Assembly: GCA_004431415.1 (NCBI GenBank)
Contig: QPMI01000117.1
Coordinates: 186,001 to 250,000, forward strand
Origin: Cyanophora paradoxa
Lineage: Eukaryota > Glaucocystophyceae > Cyanophorales > Cyanophoraceae
Length of the DNA: 64,000 bases
Direction of reading: 5' to 3'
Below are positions 12,037 to 23,400 of this stretch, in pieces. Below the pieces are notes generated by a model that did not search any database, was not told the DNA's origin, and saw only the letters and a list, made by a program, of their open reading frames with translations. A program made the translations under genes and the position numbers. Numbering within the stretch: the first letter of the stretch is position 1; the number at the start of each line of letters is the position of its first letter.

Positions 12037-13620
12037 GGGAGAGAGCTCTGTTCTGAAGCGCATCACCATGGAGCCACTTGGGGCTTTGATGAACTCCACC
12101 AGCTTGCCGTTGGCCGTCGCGTCGTCCAGGATCGGCACCATGATCGTCCGCAGGCCTCTCGGGTCGGGCTGGGCGTCCGAGCAGGACAAGCTCGGATTCG
12201 CGCCAATGAGGCGCGGGATGATCGCTGCGGCCCGGACCGCGAGGGTCGACTTAGACCTCAGCTCGTTCGCGCGGGCGCGTGCACGCAGGGCTCACCGCCG
12301 GCGACTGCTTTCACTTGCTGCGCATCCGCCTGGTCGCGGATTCCGCGCCCTTGGTGCGGACTCGCCGTGACGGCGGCGAGCAGCTCCGGCGTCATTCACT
12401 AGTAGATAGGGGGGGGAAGTGACATTATTCTGACATTACTCTGACATTATTTAAAATGTCAGAATGAATGACATTATTCTGACATCATTCTGACATTACT
12501 AGACAGCGCGAGACTTGACCTTCAAATGCTAGAATCAGCTCGGAAACTAGGCCGGCGGGCGTCCCCGGCCCAACATTTAGCGTCGGGCGGTGCTCTTTCG
12601 ATGATGAGTGTCCGCTTGCGCCGGTTTAATGTCAGAATAATGTCATCATGCCCGATATTATCTTGACTTTACTTTGACAATATATAGCCTCTTCATACTA
12701 AACATCCGTACTATACGCGCGCGGCCGCCCGGGCGGCCCCGCAAGGAGATTTCGGGCCGGCGCTCCCCGGACGCCGGCCGCCGCGCCCGGCGTATGGATG
12801 GGCCGTGTCACAGGAAGCCGCGCACAGGAAGCGGCCCGGTGCGCCTCCGGTGGCCGCCCTAGGAGATAATGTCAGAATAATTTCAGATTAAGGTCAGGTG
12901 AGGGGTGTTCGGATGGGGGCGATCCGAGGTACGTTGCAGCGCGCATTGAAGAGACATTTAATATCATGTATAAAGGTTCAAAACGGTTGAGAGCGGCGCC
13001 GTGGGCTGGCGAGCGCGCACCAGAAAAGCGCGGAGCTTCGCTGCAGTTTCGCTTGGACAGATCGCCTCCGAAATCCCGCTGCTCCCGCGCTGCTCCCGGC
13101 CGGACGCTCGCCGCCGCCCTTAGCGTCCCCCGCCCCGCCCCAGCCTTAGCATTCCGGCCCGTCCGGCCTCGGCCTTAGCGCCCCCTCTCCGCCCTGGCCT
13201 TAACGCCTGGCTGGCTGGCTGGCTGGCTGATGTTCTCCTCTTTTGCAGGAGGTGGATCGGAAGAGAGGCGCGGGCGGACGACGGGCGCGGGCGCGGGCGG
13301 CGGGCGCAGTACTATTTAGACAGTAGTATGTTGTTAGATTGATGTTATTGTGACATCAACATGACATTATATCTGATATCACTCTGACAGTATTCTGACA
13401 TTTTGGGATAATGTCAGAATAATATCAAGTCGGACAAAAATAATGTCAGAATAATATCGGGTCTGACATTATAAATAATGTCAGAGTACTGTCAGAATAA
13501 TGTCACTTCCCCCCCCTATCTACTAGTGATTGGTTTGTCGATGAAGTGCTGATCGAGAAGCGCCAGCGCGGGCCCGAAGGCGGCTCCAGCCGTGGTCGCC
13601 AACGACGCGAGGAGCGCCAT
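12037..13620 (-). pseudogene. Unidentified gene stump, cut by a repeat and a transposon
   Basis: Reading on the minus strand, an ATG at 13620 (preceded in frame by TGA) opens a frame to 13532. The CACTA-like element then intervenes. The frame resumes at 12396 in the same phase if one ATT target copy is counted. A 65-base GT-AG intron (12314-12250) can join it, in phase, to an exon reading on to the repeat edge at 12037 with motifs 'IIPRLIGANPSL' and 'IMVPILDDATANGKLVEF'. The N-terminus is Ala/Leu-rich ('MALLASLATTAGAAFG'). The family is not recognised. The 3' end is lost at the repeat junction. Seen: the frame, splice sites and breaks. Inferred: that these pieces were one gene. Confidence 0.5.
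12397..13528. mobile_element. Non-autonomous CACTA-like DNA transposon
   Basis: The element begins CACTAGTAGATAGG and ends with its inverse, giving terminal inverted repeats of about 60-70 bases with a few mismatches. It is flanked on both sides by ATT (12394-12396 and 13529-13531), a 3-bp target duplication. CACTA ends, 3-bp duplications and many subterminal repeats are the hallmarks of the CACTA/EnSpm superfamily. The subterminal motif here is 'tctgacattatt' and its inverse, many times in 12419-12500, 12620-12680 and 13330-13505. The interior is GC-rich with no transposase-length frame, so the element is non-autonomous. Confidence 0.92.
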
Positions 13621-14062
13621 TCTTCAGCCGCGCACTGCGCGGGCGGCTAACGTGATCAGCGACCGAGCGCCGCCGGGCGCCGGCGCCGCGTGCGGCTGCA
13701 TGTGCGCACATGAGTTCGTGCGGTTCTCGTCGACTCCGCCCGGCCGTCCGCTACGAGCCTGCGAGTCTGCGAGTCGGCGAAGTGGTCGGTTGGACGTCGG
13801 TCTGCGGCACAGCTGACAGACGCAATGCTGCTGCAACGTCGACAGACGCACTGCTGCCAGGCTGGTCGATCTGCTGCCGGCCGGGCTTTTAATTTGTGAG
13901 AACTGTGACCAGCTGGGGGGTACAGGTTGGTGCAGTGAAATGCTATCCCCATGCACGCTGTTTGTGACAGTTTGTCATCAGAATGAATTCATCCGATGCA
14001 CTTGTAATATCGAATTGAAGAGTGATAAACAGAGATCTAGACACGTGCGGGGGCCCGCCTCT
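13621..14062. other. Intergenic region 5' of the gene stump and 3' of the kelch gene
   Basis: This stretch lies between the start of the broken minus-strand gene (13620) and the stop of the kelch/coiled-coil gene (14063). Base composition is mixed. Candidate frames overlap one another and no family or splice structure is recognisable. It probably holds the kelch gene's 3' UTR and the upstream region of the stump. Confidence 0.5.
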
Positions 14063-17000
14063 CTAGACGGCGCGCCAGCCGGGGCCGACCTGCACGCCGT
14101 CGGCCGCGCAGCAGGGGCAGCCGCCGTGGCCGTGGCCCGCCCCGTGCCCCGCGAACTGTGCCGCCGGCAGCGGCGGGCCGACGGGCGCCGCGTATCCGTA
14201 CGCGTCCGCTGCCGCCGGCGCCGGCGGGGGCATCGGCGCCGCCGCGGGGGCCGCCTCCGGTAGTAGTAGGCCGGGGGCGCGGCGGGGCGGGGCCGGCGCC
14301 GGCGAGGGGCGCGGCGCTGGGCGGGGCCCGGCGGCGGGGCCGGGGAGCGGCCGCGGCGCGGGGCGGGACCGGCGGAGGCGGCACGGGCGCCGCGCTGGCG
14401 GAGGCGCTCGTTCTCGAGCTTCAGGCGGAGCACCTCGCTCTGCTCCGCCCCGGCCCGCGTCAGACTTGCCAGAAAGACGCGCCCCCGGGATCCGAACCTG
14501 GGACATCTGGGCGGCGATGCGGTCCGCGCGGGCCTTGGCGACGTTCGCGGCCTGGTGCGCCCTCGGCAGCACGCTGTGCGCGTACCTGCGCCCCACCGGG
14601 ACGACGTCGGGCTCGACCCGAGGGCGAGGGCTTCGATCCGCCGGGGCGGGGCGGGGCGGGGTGTACCGGTCGATGGTGGACATGAGGCGGCGCCGGGCGT
14701 TCAGCTGCGCGTCCAGCGACTTGCGCAGGTCCTCCACCTGCCGGCGGCCCTCGGGAAAAGGCTGGGCGGGGCGGGGGCGGGGGAAAGCCGACCTCTCCGG
14801 CCTCTCGGGCGAGGCGCTCCTGGACGCCGTACCCCGCGGCGCGCTCGCGCTCCAGCTGGCGCTCGAGGGCCCGCACGCGGTCGCGGCTCGCCTCGAGCTG
14901 CGCGGCCAGGTCCACCGCGCGCGCCCCCTGCTCGTCCACCTCCCCCTGCATCAGCTCCAGCTGCCGCATCAGCCCCGCGTTCTGCGCAGAGCCGGGCGTC
15001 AGAGGACGAAATCAAACAAAGAGGCGAGCGCGCGCGCCTGGCCGGCGAGGCCGTTGAGCTGCTCGGCGGCGGCGTCGCCGTCGAGGTCCGACTGGCGGAC
15101 CCGCTCGTGCAGCGCCGCCTGCTGCGCCTGCAGCCGCCGCAGCTCCTCCCGCAGCCGCTCCTGCAAAGAGAAAGAAGAAGATTAGATCCGAGCGCGCCGC
15201 GCAGGGTTCGAATTCGTTGGGCGTGCGGACGTGGAGCTTGGCGGCGGCCTGGAGCTCCATTTCGGCCTCGGTGCGGCGCGCCTGCTCCTCCCGCACCCGC
15301 TCCTTCAGCGCCTCGCACACCCGCTGCTGCGCGTCCAGCTCCCCTTCCAGCCGCCCCGCCTCCTCTGCCCCCCCCGCCCGCCCTCAGCCTTCGGCCGCCT
15401 GCTGACCCTGCCCCGCGCACCCTTCTCGCGGTCCCCGCGGCGCTCCGACGCGTCCCGGACCTTGCGGATCTGACCGCGCGGTCAGGTCCAAAAGGAAAGG
15501 GGGCGGGACCAGGGCCGGGCCTCGTCCTTGAGGCGGCGAATGGACTCGGACTGGCGCTCGCCCTTCTGGCGGAGCTCCTCCTGATCCGCCTTGGACCGCT
15601 CCAGCAGCTCCCGGTACGCCTCGAACTGGGCGCGCGCGGGGCCGGGGCCGGCGGCGGTCAGCGAGCTCTGCCTCCGCGCAGCGCAGCGGTCTGAGGGGGC
15701 GGGGGCGGACCACGCGCTCGAGCTCGGCCTTCTCGTCCTCCAGCTGCCGGATCTTGTCCAGCACGAAGCCTGCGCGCGAGCTTGACAAGGGCCGGCCCGG
15801 CCGCCCTGAGGCGGACGACAGACGGACCCTGGTCGACCCGCGCGATCGCCTCGCGCTGCACGTCCGCCTGCAGCCGCGCCCGCCGGTCCCCGCCCAGCGG
15901 CCCCGCCGCCGCGGTCCTCGGCCCGGGGCTCGGCGAGCGGCCGCGCGCGACCGGAGCTGCGGCTGGGGCGGGGAGGGCGGCGGCGGCGCCGAAGGAGAGG
16001 GCGTGGAGGTCGTTGAGGTAGGCGCCGGAGGCCCAGCCGCCGAAGACGACGACTCGGGAGCCGCCGTCCAGAAGCACCGCAGTGTGCGCGTAGCGCGCCC
16101 GCGGCGCCCGCCCGTGCACGCGCGGCGCCACCTGCGCCGCCCCCCGCTCTGCTCTGCCCTCCGCTCGGCTCTGCACGGGGTTACTAGTCACTCGCGCACC
16201 CAGCTCATGACGTCGGCGTCGAGGACGGTGACGTCGTCGAGGCAGGCGGTGTTGCCACGCGCCGTGTCGCGCCCGCCGTAGACGACGAGCGTGAGGGGCC
16301 CGCCCCAGGCCGCCGCCGTCGCCGTGTGGCGCGCCCGCGGGCGGGGCACCTGCCCGTCCGCCACCTCGGCCGCGAAGCGGTACGCCTCCGTGTCGAAGAC
16401 GAAGGCGCAGTCCAGCGCCGCGCGGTCCGCCGCCGAGCCGTTCCACCCGCCGTAGATCAGGATCTGGGGCGCGCCCGTTCCTTCCTCTGCTTCCCCGTAC
16501 CCCGCGCGGGGTGCAGGATTGTTATCATTATTCGCACCTCGTGGCTGGAGATGGGCGTCGCGCTGTGGCCCGCCCGCGCGGGGAACTGCTCCCCCGTCGT
16601 CCGCACCTTCCGCCACTCGTACGCCGCTGCGGCGCGGCGCGGCCGGTAGACCGTCGGCGGAAGTGGGCTCCGAAGAGGAGCGGAAGTGGGGGGGGGGGTA
16701 CCGAGGTCCAGGAACCAGACGTCGTCGAGGTACGTCTGGCCGTCGTACCCCCCGATGACATACACGCGGGAGCCGTGCAGGGTCGCCGTGTGGTGCGCCC
16801 GCCCCGACGGCGGCCGCCCGCGGACCTTCAGCGGCGCCCAGCGCATGCTCTCTGCGGTCCCGGATCGGCCCTGGCAGGCCGGCCGGCCGGACTGACGGGG
16901 CGGGGCGCGGCGGACCGACGTCGAGGAGCCATGCGTCGTTGAGGAGGGGCCCGGCGCCCCAGCCACCGAAGACGAGCATGTGCTTGGCATCCACCATCAC

Positions 17001-17784
17001 CGCCGCGTGCCCGTACCGCGCCGGCGGAGTCGGTCCCGACGCCGCGATCCGCTCCCACTTCATCGTGTCTGCGCCCGGAGGGGATGGATGATGATGAGCC
17101 CGGCCGCCGGGCGAGCGCGCAGGGGCGTGCGGGCGTGCGGGCGAGAGGGCGGCGGGGCGGACCGGTGGGGAGCAAGTAGAGATCAGAGAGGTGGCCCTCG
17201 CCGTTGGAGAGCATGTCGAAGCCCCAGCCGCCGAAGACGAGCATCTGGGAGTCGCCCAGCGCCACCGCCGAGTGCCCGTAGCGCGGCGAGGGCAGCGACC
17301 CCAGCGCGGCAATCTCCGACCAGCGCAGCCCGAGCGCGTCCGTCGCCTCCTCTGCGGGGCGCGGGCGCGGCGCCGGCTCAGAGCGCGACTGACGTGTCCG
17401 GAGCCCTTCAGTCGAGCTCGGGCGGGGCGGGTCCCAGCGCTCACCAGTTCGGTTCGGGTGCCATTCCTGCTCGACCCGCGCGCGCCGACGCTCGGCCCGC
17501 GGCTCCTCGGCCGGCGCGTACTCCTCCTCGTACACTTCGTCCCCGTAGTAGTCCTCCTCGTCCTGGGCGAGCTTCCTGAGCTTCTTCTGGGACTGGAAAA
17601 CGATGTAGCTAACGCACCTCTTCCCGCGCTCGCTGGTAGACTGGCTGAAGCTGCGGGCGGTCGCCGCCGGGTTGCTGGGGTTGAGCTGGCGGCGAGGCGC
17701 GAATCGGAAGTACCGGAAGCGTACCGTTTGCCTCGGAGCGCCTCCGCCGCTTCTATACATGTGACTGTGAGTAACCCGGCTCAT
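14063..17784 (-). CDS. Kelch-repeat and coiled-coil protein
   Basis: This multi-exon gene starts with an acidic, Tyr-rich N-terminus ('EEDYYGDEVYEEEY', ~17560). About five kelch blades follow, each with the Arg-x-x-His plus Gly-Gly signature: 'SPRYGHSAVALGDSQMLVFG' (~17270), 'RYGHAAVMVDAKHMLVFGGW' (~17000), 'RAHHTATLHGSRVYVIGGYD' (~16780), a blade at ~16600-16200 ending 'LTLVVYGGRDTA', and 'RYAHTAVLLDGGSRVVVFGG' (~16080). Downstream exons (15790-14700) are long charged coiled coil ('ALKERVREEQARRTEAEMEL', 'LRRLQAQQAALHERV'). The tail is Pro/Ala/Gly/His-rich and ends with TAG at 14063. The layout resembles Tea1-like kelch/coiled-coil scaffold proteins, but orthology is not claimed. ATG at 17784 is the best start. 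Another ATG lies at 17760. Exon ends are approximate. Confidence 0.88.
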
Positions 17785-17940
17785 CTCCGCTAAGCAACGG
17801 CCCTCTTTGGTGGGTACGCGAAATGCAATCCATGACCCGTACCCCGGGGTCTTGGTAGCAGAGCGCTCGAGCGAGCTTCCGAACAAGAACCGAGCGCGCC
17901 AGCGCGCAGCGCGTCGGCTCTCTGAGCCGACGGCAGCGGG
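17785..17940. promoter_or_regulatory. Shared divergent promoter, kelch gene and VPS13
   Basis: Only 156 bases separate the ATG of the minus-strand kelch gene from the ATG of VPS13 on the plus strand. Both 5' UTRs and core promoters must overlap or lie within this gap or the first exons. No TATA box is evident. Confidence 0.6.
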
Positions 17941-20437
17941 ATGCCGGGCCTCATCGAGAAGTTCGTCAACAAGCTCATCGTCGAGCAGCTTGCGAAGTGG
18001 GTCCGCATCGAGAAGGGAGTCGAGATCTCTATCCTCAAAGGTTCGACCCTCGCTGCCCCTGGCCAGCTCGTGCCTGCATCGGCTGGTGCCTGGCAAATAA
18101 ACGGACGGGTGCGGCAGGATACGTGAAGATCGAGAATGTCGAGCTGCTCCCTTCGGCCTTCGAAGCGCTCAACCTGCCCATCATCATCAAGCGCGGTGCG
18201 CTCGACGGATCGCCCCTTCAACATCCCGGCGCTCGGCTCGGGCGCCCGACGCGCTCGTGCAGGCTTCGTGCGCAAAATCCACGTCAAGTTCGGGGTGCAA
18301 AGCTTCCTGCACTCTCCGTGCGTCTGCCCGCCCGCCCGATCCAACCCTCCGAGGGTCCGGGCGGCAACCTGACACGCGCCGGGGCGCTCCCTTCACTTTA
18401 CGGCGCGCAGCATCATCGTCAATGTCGGTGCGCCGGGCCGCGGCCGCGCCTCCCGCGCTCCCGCTCGCCCCCGCGCCGCCGCCGACGCGCCCGGCTGCAG
18501 AGGAGCTCCTGCTCGTGCTGGCTCCGGACGACCAGGTGCCCCCGCCGCCCCTGGTTTCCGCGGCGCCGGCGAGCCGAGCGGCGGGGGCGCAGTGGGACCA
18601 GCAGAAGGAGGCGAAGCGGCAGGCTGCGGTGAAGCAGTCGAAGCTGAACGCCGACGACGTCGTGCGCAAGTTCGTGCGCGACTCGTTCGTGTACGGCAAG
18701 ACCGCCGCCCCCGTCGAGCTCCCCAAGATCGTCGAGCGCATCGTCGACAACCTCCAGGCGCGCCCCGCCCCGCCTCCCCGCCCCCCCGTGCCCGAGCCCC
18801 CCACGAACTTGCGTGCAGGTGAACCTGAGCTTCATCCATGTCGCCTACGAGGACCACTTCACAACCCCGGATGTACGCCGCCCAAGGTCGCGCCGCCCAG
18901 CGGTCAGGGCCGCGCGCTGAGGGAGGGCCCCCGGCAGCACCCGTTCGTGGCGGGGGTCATGCTGCCGAGCCTCGTGCTGCGCCCCGGCGACCGCCGTGAC
19001 AAGAACGCTCTGTTCAAGAACCTCGAGGCCCGCCCTGAGTACCCCCCTCGCGCTTCCCCTTCCCCACTTCTCACTTCGGGGCCAGATCGACCGCCTCTGC
19101 GTCTATTGGAACGCGGACCGCCACTTCCACTCCGTCGAGGCGCGTATTTGCGTACCCCCGAGCCCCCCGCCTCCGGGGTACGACGCGACGCGCTTTCGGC
19201 GCAGGCTCTGGGCCCGGAGCAAGTCCTGCACCACCTCTCGCACGCGGTGCACACGTGCGGGCTGCCGCAGGGCGCCTCCGAGGGCCCGCCCATGCGCTAC
19301 ATCCTCTCCCCGCTCTCCTGCAAGGTCGAGGTGCGGACTGCGGACCCGCCGCGCCCTGTCCTTCGCCCTCTCAGGCGTACCCCCCGCCAGTTCGCGAAGA
19401 GGGGCCGGCTGGCCGCCAAGCTGACCAAGGAGCTCATCGCATCGGTACCCCCTCCCTTCCCTTGGATCGCCGTACTCCGCGCGGCGTCTGACCGGGGGGC
19501 GCGAAGGGCGAGCCCATCGCCACCGTCCGCATCAGCGCCCCGGACGTGCGCGGAACCCCTCTACCCCCCTCCCGGAAACCCCGTACCCCTGACTCCCTCC
19601 CCCCCTCTCCCCCGCAGGTTCATCTGGACGTGGACCCGTCCCAGATCGACGCGATCAAGCGCTTCGCCGACTTCGTCACCCAGACCGAGAAGTGCGGCGG
19701 CGGCGGCGGCTGCGGCCGGCGAACGCGGGGCCGCGCGGCTGAGCGGCGCCGGGGTACAGGTTTTTCAAGCGGCGGGAGCGGAGGCCGCGGCACTTCCTGC
19801 GGATGCGGGGCGACGGGGGCCACTCGATCCGCGGCTGGTGGCGCTACGCCATCCTGACCATACTGGACGCCATCCGCCACCGCAACCGCAAGTGGAACTG
19901 GTTCAACCTCCTGCAGCAGCGGTCCGCCCGCCCGCCCCGCCTGCCCGTCCGCCCCGGCGCCGCCCCTCGCCCCGCGATCTGATCCGCGGCCCGGCCCGCC
20001 CCCGCGCGCAGGGCGGATCGGGACCGGTACGTGGACACGCGCATCCGCCTGTACCGTGAGGGCGAGTTCTTCGACGCCGTCTACACCGAGGTACCCGTAC
20101 CCCCCTTCCCCCCCCCCCCAGAACTGAGCCGAGCCTGCGCGCGCGCCCCGCAGTGCCAGGCGATCTGCAAGGAGATCGAGGACCGGAACAGCTTCCAGCA
20201 GATCTTGTTCTTCCGCAACATATCCGACCTGGAGCTCATCCGCTCCTTCAGGCCCGCCCGCCCGCCCGCCCGCAGCCCGCCCGACCGCCCGCCTGCCCGC
20301 GCCTGCAGCATCTGACGAGGCGACGCCGGCGGCGCAGGGATCTGCCGATGGACCCGCGGCTGGAGAAGCAGCAGCTGAAGCAGATCGCCCACTTCCAGGC
20401 GGGGGACGTTTCCAGGCGGGAAAGCGGGGTCGTGGAG

Positions 20438-20468
<31 letters not shown>

Positions 20469-23400
20469 GGCGGCGGCGCGGGCGCTCCCTGTGGCGCAAG
20501 CTGAAGGACGCCCTCAAGTCCCGCAAGTCGCGCTCCCGCTCGCGGCACCGCTCCCGGTCGGCCGGCGCACTGCGCGACTCGGACGCCGAAGGGCTGCTGG
20601 GCCAGGGCCAGCAGCAGCAGCACATCGCGTTCGGCGGCGACGGCGGCGGCGGCGAGGCCGGCGGGCAGCGCGGCTCGCTGCCGGGGCGCGCGCGCAACGC
20701 GTCGCTCTCCGAGCTGGGCTTTGGTCGGACCTCGTCGCAGGGCGGGCCGCGGCCCATCACGCCCTCGCTGCAGAACTTCGACGCCGGAAGCTCCCACGGG
20801 GGCCATGGCGTCGTCGCCGTGCGCCCTTCCCGCCCCGCCACGCCCCGCCCCGCCCGTCTCCTGACCCGCGTCCCTTTGCTTCAGACGGTGGAGGACCTGC
20901 AGGCGCGGCTGCTGCAGCGGGCGAAGACGCTGCGCAAGTACGCCTCCAAGACCTCGGAGTCGCGCGCCAAGTCGATCAAGAAGCTGAAGGAGGCGGACGA
21001 CGACGCGCGCATGGCCGGCGTCGCCACCGCCAAGCAGGTGCCCGCGTCGGCGGAGCGAGCCCGAGGGGGTCCCAAGATAGGAGGCCGGAGGCGTCGCGTC
21101 CTCGGCGACCGCCACCGCTGCCTCTGGGGCCTCGACCCTTATCTCCGTCCGCGCAGATGTTCGACATGGCCGAGGACATCATGCAGCGCGTCCAGGCGCG
21201 TCCGTCCCTTCCCTTAGGACATCATGCAGCGCGTCCTGAGGGGGTCGGCTGCGCAGGGCCACTTCGCGCAGTCGACGCGCACTATGAGCCCGCAGGAGCT
21301 GCGCCAGTTCCTCCAGGTCCGCCCGGCCCGGCCCCGCCCCGCCCGCGCCGCCCATTGCCTCACGTACCCCGCCCCGCACCGGACAGGACACGGTGTACCC
21401 GGACTACGCGGCGGCGATGGAGGAGTTCTACAGCTTCAACCTCAAGGTGCGAACGAAGCGAGGCGAAGCCGCCGCTCCGAGCCGCAGCGGCAGCTCAGCT
21501 CTGCGCTCTGCGCAGGACCCGCTGGACGCGGCCGGCGGCTCCTCCTACTCCAAAGTCCGCCTCGAGATCCACCTCCAGACGTGCGCGGCGGTGGCGGCGG
21601 CCTCGGGCCCCGCTCCACTCTGAGCTAGCTACGCCTTCTGAGCTTCTGAGCGCGCGCACGCAGGGTGAACCTCATGCTCTTCGAGAAGCCCCGGCAGAAG
21701 CTGCTGCAGAAGGGCCGCCGCTCGACCATCCCGCACCCGAACTCGACGGGCCTGCGCGGCTGGGCGCGCCTCAAGAAGCTCATCCCGGCCCTCCTCGACC
21801 GCTTCCCGGACCGCGAGGCCCGCAACCGCATGTGCAAGATCGAGCTCGGCGGCGTCAACATGCAGGCCAGCCCGCCCTAACTAACCCTCCATCAATCCAT
21901 CCTAACCCTTGCCCCTCTCCTTAGGTGCGGATGAAGCTGGCGGGGGTGACGGAGGTGAGCATCGCGCTGGACGACCTCTGCGTCCGCGACCTCGTGTTCG
22001 GCCACTACTGGGGCGTCCTCGCCGAGGTCCGCCCCTTCCGCCGAGCCGGGCCGGGCTGAGCCGACGCCCGGGACGGTTATGAGCTGCTAGGAGCGCCAAG
22101 CCTCGGCTAGCTAGCCTGGCCAGATCTGAGTGAGGGGCGGCGGGGCCAGATCCGGCGGGACGTGGAGAGCGCGCCGCCGTACGTGCGGCTGGAGGTCGTG
22201 GCCAGCGACTCGCTCGCCGAGATCGACATCAAGGCGCACCACATCAAGGGCGTCTACTCCCGGTCCGCTCGGCCTCCGCCCTCGCCTCGCCTTATCACGT
22301 CTACTCACGTCTGGCTGACGACGCCTTTCCGCAGATTCGTGGCGGTGCTGATCGCGCTGATGCAGCCGAGCACGCCGGGCGCCCGCGGCGACATCCGCTT
22401 CCACGACGGCATGCGGGCCTCCCTCAACCAGGCCCGCCGCGAGCCCTCCCTCCCTCTCTACTTCCTTTCTCCCTCCCCGGCCGTCTGTCCATCTGACGGG
22501 CGGATCCGCGCACGCACGCACGGCGCAGACGATTCGGCAGTCGGCGGCGGAGACGCTGGGGCAGATGCTCTCCAAGGTGAACGAACGTTCCCCCGAAGGA
22601 ACGTTCTCCTCGCCTCTTTCTGGTCTGTCTTAACTTTCCGGCGCCGCCTATAGGTGAACGTCATTCTTCGCCTGGAGGCCCTCAACATCCACGGCTTCAT
22701 CCCTGAGGAGAGGTGCGCCCTCAGAAGCCCGCAGCTGACTGACCGACCGACTGACCGACTGACCGATTGGCTGGCGGGGGCGGCGGCAGTTACCTGTCCG
22801 TGCCGGCACACGAGCGGCACACGCTGCTGCCGGGCGGCTGGGGCAAGAGCGACGCGCTGCTCATGATCGGCGACGTCGACCGCTTCCTCTGCGAGGCAAG
22901 CGAGCGAGGGCCACCCCGCCCGCCGCCTGCCCTCTGAGAGCGCCGGCTGAGCCGCGCGCGCAGGTGCACCTGGTGCCGAAGGACATGGGGCGGGACGGGC
23001 AGCGGCACGCCCCCGTGGACCCGACGACGGCCTCCGTCCTCAACCGCATCAAGCGCGGCGCCGTCAAGGAGTCCAACCAGGTCCGAGCGTAGCGTAGCGT
23101 AGCGTAGCGGACGGCTCTGACCGACTCGGCTCGGCGCAGGAGCTCATCTTCAACACGGTGGTGCTCTCCTTCACCGGCTGCGACGGGTACCTCTGCCGCG
23201 CCTCCGAGTGGCGGGGGGAGCCCACGCGCCGCGAGAAGCGCTTCCAGGTCCGTCCTTTTCTCCCCGCAGACCGCGCCCGGCCCCGCTCCGCCGCTTGACG
23301 GGCGGCCCGGGCGCGCGCGCACACACATACACACAAACACAGCTCGCCGAGCGGTTCGACTTCAAGGTCGAGATCTACCAGGTCCGTCCGCCCGTTCGGC

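Noticed and set aside
17600-17640. A 25-base GT-AG intron in the kelch gene N-terminus ('gtgcgttagc...ttttccag')
   Set aside because: Reading straight through stays in frame with plausible sequence, whereas removing 25 bases breaks the frame.
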